Positions 7,207-12,583 of a DNA stretch of 16,953 nucleotides are shown here, one piece after another. The first letter of the stretch is position 1, and each line of letters begins with the position of its first letter. Where the stretch lies: assembly GCA_944363005.1 (NCBI GenBank), contig CALVTV010000220.1, positions 1 through 16,953 of the forward strand, in the 5' to 3' direction. Source of the stretch: an uncultured Clostridia bacterium. Lineage in GTDB: Bacteria; Bacillota; Clostridia; Christensenellales; Aristaeellaceae. The position numbers and the translations under genes were made by a program. A model generated the notes under the pieces. It had not been told where the DNA came from, did no database searches, and saw only the letters and a list, made by a program, of their open reading frames with translations.

Positions 7207-7431
7207 ATGAAAAAATTTCTAAAGGTCTACGCGATGACGCTCATCTTCATCCTTGCGTTTCTCTTCCTCGGCGGCCATACCCTGCTGGACATGAAGCGCC
7301 ATTTCTACCGCACGGGGTTTGTGGTTGCCATTCCGGTCGCCGCCGTCGCTTACGCACTTTACGCGCTGTCCGACCGCATTGACATGCTCGAAAAGCGCGT
7401 TGCCGAGCTGGAAGCCCGCACAAGGAATTAA
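7207..7431 (+). CDS. 74-residue membrane protein with short coiled coil
   Basis: I do not recognise this family. The 74 residues hold two hydrophobic segments (about 5-25 and 38-54). A charged C-terminal heptad-like stretch follows (LSDRIDMLEKRVAELEART) that should form a short coiled coil. The ribosome binding site AAAGGAGG lies seven bases before the ATG. It sits directly after the trpS terminator and no separate promoter is evident, so expression may come from readthrough. It ends just before the promoter of the next gene. A strong ribosome binding site, a sensible membrane topology and consistent codon use support a real gene. Confidence 0.7.
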   Translation: MKKFLKVYAMTLIFILAFLFLGGHTLLDMKRHFYRTGFVVAIPVAAVAYALYALSDRIDMLEKRVAELEARTRN

Positions 7432-7435
7432 CCCC

Positions 7436-7463
7436 TTTACAGGCCCATATTTTGTGCTATAAT
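7436..7463 (+). promoter_or_regulatory. Sigma-A promoter for the NrdD-tail-like gene
   Basis: TTTACA (7436-7441), a 16-base spacer and a perfect extended TGC-TATAAT (-10 at 7458-7463) give a strong promoter. The ATG inside the -10 region (7462) cannot be the gene start. The 15 bases ending in TATAAT are identical to those of the EIIC promoter on the other strand. Confidence 0.85.
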
Positions 7464-7497
7464 GAATAAAGCGACACAAGATATGGAGGTCTTGCCC

Positions 7498-7767
7498 ATG
7501 TGTGAAGTCAACATCACCGGCGGCGCCTGTGCGCAGCAGGAAGTGGATGCCTATATTGCCCGCGCTTTGGAGCTTTACGGCCGCGAGCCCGACGCCATTG
7601 ACGTGCACATCGACGGCGATTACGTCGATCTGGCCTATCGCTACCACAACCAGCCCTTCCACCGCATTCGCCGCATCACCGGCTATCTCGTCGGCACGCT
7701 CGACCGCTTTAACGATGCCAAGCGCGCTGAGGAGCGCGACCGCGTCAAACACAGCATGGCGCTGTAA
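7498..7767 (+). CDS. Small protein resembling the C-terminus of anaerobic ribonucleotide reductase
   Basis: The product has 89 residues. The C-terminal part, RRITGYLVGTLDRFNDAKRAEERDRVKHS, resembles the end of class III anaerobic ribonucleoside-triphosphate reductase (NrdD), where an 'RVTGYL...FN.GK..E..DR' sequence follows the zinc site and leads to the glycyl-radical region. The catalytic barrel, the zinc-binding Cys pairs and the radical-glycine motif are absent. The N-terminal half (MCEVNITGGACAQQEVDAYI...) is unrelated to anything I recognise and carries a DxHIDGDYVDLAYRYHNQP stretch. The start is ATG 7498 with GGAGG eight bases upstream, and the TAA is followed by a bidirectional terminator. 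Similar short proteins in Clostridia are often labelled as NrdD, but this one cannot be a reductase alone. Its role is unknown. Confidence 0.7.
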   Translation: MCEVNITGGACAQQEVDAYIARALELYGREPDAIDVHIDGDYVDLAYRYHNQPFHRIRRITGYLVGTLDRFNDAKRAEERDRVKHSMAL

Positions 7768-7796
7768 GCCTGTGCGCCTCGCAGCCCCATCTACAA

Positions 7797-7848
7797 AAAA
7801 CGCCTCTGTACGTCGCTTCGATTGAAAGCGGCAGCACAGAGGCGTTTT
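7797..7848. terminator. Bidirectional terminator between convergent genes
   Basis: AAAACGCCTCTGT (7797-7809) pairs perfectly over 13 bases with ACAGAGGCGTTTT (7836-7848), with an inner CGCTT/AAGCG stem. A-runs on the left and T-runs on the right provide U-tracts for both strands. It serves the NrdD-tail-like gene (plus) and the EIIC gene (minus). Confidence 0.93.
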
Positions 7849-7863
7849 GTTTTCATCGCGCGT

Positions 7864-8955
7864 TCACAGGTCGAGCTTCAGGTCGTCTTCCCCAATCCAG
7901 CCCCAAGCGCGCAACACGCGCGCGAAGGCCCAACTGAGCACGGCCGGAAGCACAAAGCAGATGAGCACGAGGCCGATCCAGTCCATGGCGGTAATCGCCG
8001 CCTTGGTTCCCGCGGCGACGTCGTTCACCCAGCCCGTATATACGCCGATCTGTCCGACGAAACCGCAAGTGCCCATGCCGGAGGAGACGGCGGAACCATT
8101 CATCTGCAAGCGGAACAGGCAGGTCGCCAGCGGACCGGTGATGGCCGAAGCCAAGGTCGGCGGAATCCAGATGCGCGGATTCTTGACGATGTTGGGCATT
8201 TGCAACATGCTCGTGCCCACGCCCTGCGCGACAAGGCCGCCCCAACCGTTTTCGCGGAAGCTCATCACGGCAAAACCGACCATCTGCGCGCAGCAGCCCG
8301 CCACGGCGGCGCCCCCTGCCAGGCCCACCAGGCCAAAGGACGCGCAGATCGCCGCAGAGCTGATCGGCAACGTCAGCGCCATGCCGATGAGCACGGAGAC
8401 GAGGATGCCCATGAAGAACGGCTGAAGCTCCGTCGCCCACATGATCGCCTCGCCGACGGCATTGGCCGCCGTGCCGATGGGCGCCGCCACCAGTGCGGAT
8501 ACCCCGATGCCCGCGAGGATCGTCACAATTGGCGTAACGAGGATGTCAATGCGCGTCTCTTTGGAGACGAGCTTACCCAGTTCGCAGGCGACAATCGCTA
8601 CCACATACACGGCCAGCGGACCGCCGGACCCGCCCATCGCATTGGCGGCAAAGCCCACCGGAATCAGCGAAAACAGCACGAGCGACGGGCAATGCAGCGC
8701 AGAACCAATCGCCACGGCGATGCCCGGCCCCACCATCAGCGAAGCCAGGCCGCCGATGGTATACGCCTGTCCGAGGGTGACCACGGGCTGCGTCAGAAAA
8801 CCAATGTGAAATTGCTGACCGATGGTGTTGAGAATCGTGCCGACCAGCAGCGTACAAAACAATCCCTGCGCCATAGCGCCAAGCGCATCGATGCCATAGC
8901 GCTGGAAGGTACAGGCCACATCCTTCTTTCGAAGGAAGTCCCTCCACGTCTTCAT
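7864..8955 (-). CDS. PTS EIIC-like membrane permease
   Basis: The product has 363 residues, strongly hydrophobic with about nine or ten membrane segments. It looks like the stand-alone PTS EIIC family in which the transport domain occurs without EIIA or EIIB. Typical small-residue membrane stretches are GGLASLMVGPGIAVAIGSAL, GGSGGPLAVYVVAIVACELG and LTLPISSAAICASFGLVGLAGGAA. The N-terminal WRDFLRKKDV is a short cytoplasmic leader. The start chosen is ATG 8955, eight bases after AAAGGGG; a GTG one codon upstream is less well placed. It has its own strong promoter, and hprK and a ROK kinase lie just upstream, which fits sugar uptake. No EIIA or EIIB gene is in the window, so true PTS transport is uncertain and the substrate is unknown. 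Confidence 0.82.
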   Translation of the reverse strand: MKTWRDFLRKKDVACTFQRYGIDALGAMAQGLFCTLLVGTILNTIGQQFHIGFLTQPVVTLGQAYTIGGLASLMVGPGIAVAIGSALHCPSLVLFSLIPVGFAANAMGGSGGPLAVYVVAIVACELGKLVSKETRIDILVTPIVTILAGIGVSALVAAPIGTAANAVGEAIMWATELQPFFMGILVSVLIGMALTLPISSAAICASFGLVGLAGGAAVAGCCAQMVGFAVMSFRENGWGGLVAQGVGTSMLQMPNIVKNPRIWIPPTLASAITGPLATCLFRLQMNGSAVSSGMGTCGFVGQIGVYTGWVNDVAAGTKAAITAMDWIGLVLICFVLPAVLSWAFARVLRAWGWIGEDDLKLDL

Positions 8956-8989
8956 CACGGTATCCCCTTTCCTGCATAGATTGGGGTGT

Positions 8990-9018
8990 ATTATAGCACA
9001 AAATCACCCGTCATGCAA
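8990..9018 (-). promoter_or_regulatory. Sigma-A promoter for the EIIC gene
   Basis: On the minus strand TTGCAT (9018-9013), a 17-base spacer and extended TGC-TATAAT (-10 at 8995-8990) give a strong promoter, about 35 bases from the start. Four TGCA(T) repeats (9013, 9027, 9036, 9057) overlap or precede the -35 and could be an operator. Confidence 0.85.
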
Positions 9019-9098
9019 TGTGCTTCATGCATTCCTGCATATATATCTCATCAGCAATGCATCCCATCGCCTGGCAAGAAGATGCGCACAACAAAGAA

Positions 9099-9127
9099 GC
9101 CCGGAATCCCCCAAGGAGATTCCGGGC
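9099..9127 (-). terminator. Intrinsic terminator after the ROK kinase gene
   Basis: On the minus strand GCCCGGAATC (9127-9118) pairs perfectly with GATTCCGGGC (9108-9099) around a nine-base loop, followed by TTCTTTGTTG. The T-tract is imperfect but the stem is strong. It ends the hprK-ROK transcript. Confidence 0.85.
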
Positions 9128-9135
9128 CAAACTGC

Positions 9136-10080
9136 TTACCGGCCGAGCATGGCCGCGCCGATGATGCCCGCGTCCGAGCCGAGCCGGGCCAACTCGATGA
9201 GCGCATGCGGCATGGCCTTGATAAAGACCAGCTTCTCCACCTCTTCGCGCACGGAATCCAGCAGGAACTTGCCCGCATTGGAGACTCCGCCGCCCAGCAC
9301 GATGATTTCCGGATCGAGGATATTGATGATGCTGACAATGCCGTACGCCAACCCTTTGACATACTCATCAAAGACACGCTTGGCTACAGGGTCCGCTTCC
9401 TTCGCGCAATCGATCACGATTTTGGCGTTGATCTTCTCCGGATTGCCGCCGCATCGCGCCATGATGGCGCTCTCCGGATGCGCCGCCACGGCAATGCGCG
9501 CCTCGCGGATGATCGCTGTAGCGGAAGCATAGCGCTCAAAGCAGCCCCGGTTTCCGCAGGTGCACAGCTCGCCGTCCATCTTGACAATCATGTGGCCGAT
9601 TTCCGAACCGACGCCATGCGCCCCGGAGAACGGCCGTCCATTGATGATGATGCCGCCGCCAACGCCGGTACCCAGCGTGATGAACACGCTCGTCTGCGAG
9701 CCCGCGCTCACGCCCGCAACCGCCTCGGCCAGGCCGGCGACCGTCGCATCGTTGTCCACGATGACAGGCCGGTCAATATACTTGCGCATCTCCTGAACAA
9801 AAGGAACCCCGTGCCAGCCCAGATTGGTGCACATCGGAATGATGCCGGTCTTGGGATCGCAGATGCCCGGCACGCCCACGCCGACTGCGGCGACATCGGA
9901 AACCTTCACGCCGCCTTCCGCCGCCACCTTGTTGCACAGCGCCGCAATGTCCGCTATGATGGCCTGATACGGTCTCTCCGCATGCGTAAGCATCGATCCC
10001 TTGGCCAGGATCTTTCCCTTTTCGTTGACCAATCCGGCCTTGATACCCGTTCCGCCCAAGTCTACGCCGATATACAGCAT
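9136..10080 (-). CDS. ROK-family sugar kinase, probable glucokinase
   Basis: The product has 314 residues and shows the whole ROK plan: the N-terminal ATP-binding VDLGGTGIKAGLV, VDNDATVAGLAEA (catalytic D111), TLGTGVGGGIIINGR, sugar-binding E150 and H153 in GSEIGHM, the zinc-binding CTCGNRGCFE (C163, C165, C170), and a C-terminal VLGGGVSNAG. ROK glucokinases phosphorylate glucose at C6. The start is ATG 10080, ten bases after AGGAAGG, with an in-frame stop immediately upstream that excludes longer forms. It follows hprK by 38 bases and probably shares its promoter; a terminator ends the pair. Another hexose such as mannose or fructose is possible as substrate. No DNA-binding domain is present, so it is a kinase and not a ROK repressor. 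Confidence 0.93.
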   Translation of the reverse strand: MLYIGVDLGGTGIKAGLVNEKGKILAKGSMLTHAERPYQAIIADIAALCNKVAAEGGVKVSDVAAVGVGVPGICDPKTGIIPMCTNLGWHGVPFVQEMRKYIDRPVIVDNDATVAGLAEAVAGVSAGSQTSVFITLGTGVGGGIIINGRPFSGAHGVGSEIGHMIVKMDGELCTCGNRGCFERYASATAIIREARIAVAAHPESAIMARCGGNPEKINAKIVIDCAKEADPVAKRVFDEYVKGLAYGIVSIINILDPEIIVLGGGVSNAGKFLLDSVREEVEKLVFIKAMPHALIELARLGSDAGIIGAAMLGR

Positions 10081-10118
10081 CCTTCATCAACCTTCCTTTG
10101 TCCGCTTATTCTGTTGAT

Positions 10119-11048
10119 TTAACCATTTTTATCCGCTTCGCTCCGGCCGTAAAGCTGGGTTAAGCGGCGGTCCAACTCATTTACCGCGTCGTAGCCCTCG
10201 CACTTGAGGCGCCAGTTGCGCGCCGCAATTTCCACGATGATGGCCAGATTGCGTCCGGGACTGACCGGAATCTCCATCAGCGGGATGCTCAAGCCGAGAA
10301 TCTCGTGGGTTTTTTCCTGCGTACCCAGGCGGTCATAGTCCTTCTCCGGGCTCCAGGCTTCCAGGTGAATGATGATATCGATCGTCTTGCGGCGCATCGT
10401 CGCGCCAATGCCAAAGATCGACTTGATATCCACAATGCCAATGCCGCGCAGTTCCATGAGATCGCGCACCACTGGCGGCGCTTCTCCGCGCAGTTTGCGG
10501 CCCACGCGCACAATATCCACCACGTCGTCGGCCACAAGCAGATGGCCGCGCTTGATCAGCTCAAGCGCACACTCGCTCTTGCCAACGCCGCTCTCGCCCA
10601 TGATGAGCACGCCAACGCCAAAAACTTCGACCAGCACGCCATGCATTGTCGTTCTGGGGGCGAGTTCTTCGTTCATGTATGTGATTGCGCGGCCCGTAAA
10701 GGCGCTGGTTTCTTCCTGCGTGCTGTAAATCGGCACGCCATGCGCCTGCGCCTGGCAAAGCAGCGCCGGGGGACAGGCCATCCCGCGCGCGATGATGATG
10801 CACGGCATGGGATAGGAAAAGTACCTTTTCAGCCGTTCGTTGCACAGCGCGTCCGGCAGGCTGCACAGGTAGGCCATCTCCGTCTTGCCGATCACCTGAG
10901 GCCGTTCGTTGGCAAACACGTCAAAATAGCCGGCGAACTGCAACCCAGGCCGGCAAATATCGCCTACGCCAATCGCCATGCTGCTGCGAGAAGCTGGACT
11001 GATCACCTGTAATTCCAATGCCTCGGCAAAACTCTCCAGCGAAATCAC
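10119..11048 (-). CDS. hprK: HPr kinase/phosphorylase
   Basis: The product has 309 residues, the family length. HprK phosphorylates, and with phosphate dephosphorylates, Ser46 of HPr, and so sets carbon catabolite repression in Gram-positive bacteria. Present are an N-terminal regulatory domain, H136 in MHGVLVEVFG, the P-loop GESGVGKS (151-158), D174-D175 in VADDVV, the signature MELRGIGIVDIKSIFGIGAT, and EIPVSPGRNLAIIVEIAARN. The start is GTG 11048, seven bases after AAAGGAGG. The overlapping ATG one base upstream is followed directly by a stop, and a frame from 11231 runs through the promoter. The gene heads a unit with the ROK kinase. Confidence 0.97.
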   Translation of the reverse strand: MISLESFAEALELQVISPASRSSMAIGVGDICRPGLQFAGYFDVFANERPQVIGKTEMAYLCSLPDALCNERLKRYFSYPMPCIIIARGMACPPALLCQAQAHGVPIYSTQEETSAFTGRAITYMNEELAPRTTMHGVLVEVFGVGVLIMGESGVGKSECALELIKRGHLLVADDVVDIVRVGRKLRGEAPPVVRDLMELRGIGIVDIKSIFGIGATMRRKTIDIIIHLEAWSPEKDYDRLGTQEKTHEILGLSIPLMEIPVSPGRNLAIIVEIAARNWRLKCEGYDAVNELDRRLTQLYGRSEADKNG

Positions 11049-11078
11049 ATTCCAGCCTCCTTTGCACGATATGTCTCT

Positions 11079-11107
11079 ATTATAGCCTATCCGGGCAGAG
11101 ATGACCA
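11079..11107 (-). promoter_or_regulatory. Probable hprK promoter
   Basis: On the minus strand a perfect -10 TATAAT (11084-11079) lies about 30 bases from the GTG start. A weaker -35, TGGTCA, sits 17 bases further upstream. Confidence 0.65.
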
Positions 11108-11357
11108 GTACTGAGATGCGTTTTTCTCCCCGCCCGGGCACAAAATGTATCCTTCTGCGGTGAATCAAGCGCCCTGCCGGATACCCCCACATTTGAAGTT
11201 CAATCCCGACGAATTGCCTTTGAATTTGCAAGAGGGTTCGCGCATGGCCGATCGACGTGCCGTATTTGACGGTATTCGTTCATCAAAACCGGCAAAGGAC
11301 GGCAAGTCCCGCCGTTTTCCTGCCCGAGAGCGACGCTTGCCCGAAAATTTTCATAAT
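11108..11357. other. Noncoding gap upstream of hprK, little recognisable content
   Basis: Between the hprK promoter and the kinase-like operon terminator I see no convincing gene. A plus-strand frame (11145-11402) runs through the terminator and has a poor ribosome binding site. Small features are a TTGAA-G-TTCAA palindrome near 11190-11200 and a weak ACGGC/GCCGT hairpin (11299-11315) followed by TTT. Base composition is less GC-rich than the flanking genes. It could be a decayed gene or hold an unrecognised regulatory RNA. Confidence 0.5.
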
Positions 11358-11397
11358 AAAAAAACTCCCGCACAATGCCAAACGCATTGCGCAGGAG
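11358..11397 (-). terminator. Intrinsic terminator at the end of the GH4-to-kinase operon
   Basis: On the minus strand CTCCTGCGCAATGC (11397-11384) pairs over 14 positions (two G-U) with GCATTGTGCGGGAG (11378-11365) around a five-base loop, followed by seven T. It is a strong terminator 45 bases after the kinase-like gene. Confidence 0.92.
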
Positions 11398-11442
11398 CGT
11401 AAGTTGCTCCCTTGACAGGGCCCGGATGGATCGGGCGGGCAG

Positions 11443-11997
11443 TCAAGCCTTCTGGTTCTTCTGCAAAATATCCCTCACGATGGAAAAATTGTATTCCAAG
11501 TCCCGGCCGCCATCGAGCCGCACCAGGGGACAGTTCAGCTGTTTTTGCCATTCGTCGTGCTTGGCCTTGCTCCTCATATCCAGGCCGCCGGCGTCGTATC
11601 TGCCGGCCCATTCGATAAACTCCACATGAGTCCGGTACATGTCGCCGCCCGGTTCAATCCGATCGCCAAATGCTTCCCGTTCTCTGGCTTTCAATCGGGC
11701 AATGCGCACGGACGTCTCCGTTTCCAGTCTGACCGCCAGCGTAAACAGGGGGATCAGCGCATCTCCCCAATCGACCAGGGAACCCGAAATCACAACATTG
11801 TCCGCGCAGGCAATGTCGTGTTTCATCAGCTTGACCCGCTCTTGGATCGGCCTCTTTTGCGTGTACGGGGGATCGACCGGCAACCAGAAATAATCGTCCG
11901 CATCCATCAAACGATACCCCAGTTCGCGGCCAATCTTCCGGCCCAACGTGGTCGTGCCGCTGCCGGAAGCGCCGAAGATGTGAATGACCTGCTTCAA
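11443..11997 (-). CDS. P-loop nucleotide kinase-like protein, Walker A lysine replaced
   Basis: The product has 184 residues and is adenylate/shikimate-kinase-like in layout. It has an N-terminal beta strand, a P-loop, MDADDYFW in the position of the acceptor-binding DxD, a central VVISGSLVDWGD (Walker B-like strand), and Arg-rich RIARLKAREREAFGDR in the lid position. The P-loop reads GASGSGTTT (9-17), so the Walker A lysine is a threonine. I recall a similar GASGSGTTTLG form in Firmicute proteins labelled AAA ATPase, so this may be a family trait and not damage. The start is TTG 11997: an in-frame TGA lies three codons upstream and no ATG or GTG fits. The FUSC gene stop lies 13 bases before it. 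It is the last gene of the operon. Substrate unknown. Confidence 0.75.
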   Translation of the reverse strand: MKQVIHIFGASGSGTTTLGRKIGRELGYRLMDADDYFWLPVDPPYTQKRPIQERVKLMKHDIACADNVVISGSLVDWGDALIPLFTLAVRLETETSVRIARLKAREREAFGDRIEPGGDMYRTHVEFIEWAGRYDAGGLDMRSKAKHDEWQKQLNCPLVRLDGGRDLEYNFSIVRDILQKNQKA

Positions 11998-12010
11998 GGC
12001 CCATCACCGC

Positions 12011-12565
12011 CTATCGCTTGCCCCGGGCAAGCCGCCTTTCCAGCGCCTCCAGCCGCACCTGCAAGGCATGCAGCCAGGTCCGCGGAAAGAAATAGCTCAC
12101 GCCCCAGGCGATCAGCACGCCTGCCGTGGTGTCGATGATGCGGTTGACCGCATAGCTGATGTAGGTATCCACCGGCGTGTTGAACAGCAGGATGCACAGC
12201 ACAACGCCGCCCGGCTGCACGCCGCCTTCCCAGAAGATCTGGCACAGGAACATCAGCAGCACCGTGCCCACAAACATCAGCGGCACCAGCCAGAGCGTGC
12301 GTCCCCCGTGCGGCATGAACATCAGATACACGCGGAAGAGCAGCATGCCCAACACACCGCCGATGATCGTGCCGAAGAGCCGGTTTCCGCCGTGCTGTCG
12401 GGAATCCTCCAGGTTTTCGCCCATGCCGAAGATCGCGCCGATGCACGCAAAGGCCGGGCTGCGGTCCTCAAAGCAGAGCTCGTAGATCAGCGCGCACAGC
12501 GCCGTCGCCAGCGCCATCTTGATCGTGCGCACATTCAGGCTCGGCCTGCCCAAAAGCGTCTTCAT
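12011..12565 (-). CDS. FUSC/aromatic acid exporter-like membrane protein
   Basis: The product has 184 residues with about five or six hydrophobic helices. It resembles the membrane half of FUSC/ArAE-type exporters. After a short basic N-terminus come the family-like RTIKMALATALCALIYELC, then PAFACIGAIFGMGEN, NRLFGTIIGGVLGMLLF, and NRIIDTTAGVLIAWGVSYFF. The C-terminus is a short basic helix and the long cytoplasmic domain of larger relatives is absent. The start is ATG 12565, nine bases after GGGAGG; the ATG at 12574 touches the Shine-Dalgarno sequence. It begins 18 bases after the LDT fusion gene. The stop is TAG, which shows that TAG serves as a stop in this genome. The transported compound is unknown. 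Confidence 0.8.
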   Translation of the reverse strand: MKTLLGRPSLNVRTIKMALATALCALIYELCFEDRSPAFACIGAIFGMGENLEDSRQHGGNRLFGTIIGGVLGMLLFRVYLMFMPHGGRTLWLVPLMFVGTVLLMFLCQIFWEGGVQPGGVVLCILLFNTPVDTYISYAVNRIIDTTAGVLIAWGVSYFFPRTWLHALQVRLEALERRLARGKR

Positions 12566-12583
12566 CCTTCGCATCCTCCCCGG

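Noticed and set aside
11049..11231. N-terminal extension of hprK
   Set aside because: The extra in-frame codons cover the TATAAT promoter and the AAAGGAGG ribosome binding site. HprK family length and start fit GTG 11048.
11145..11402. An 85-codon plus-strand frame in the gap upstream of hprK
   Set aside because: It reads through the 11365-11397 terminator hairpin, has only a weak ribosome binding site, and encodes no recognisable sequence.
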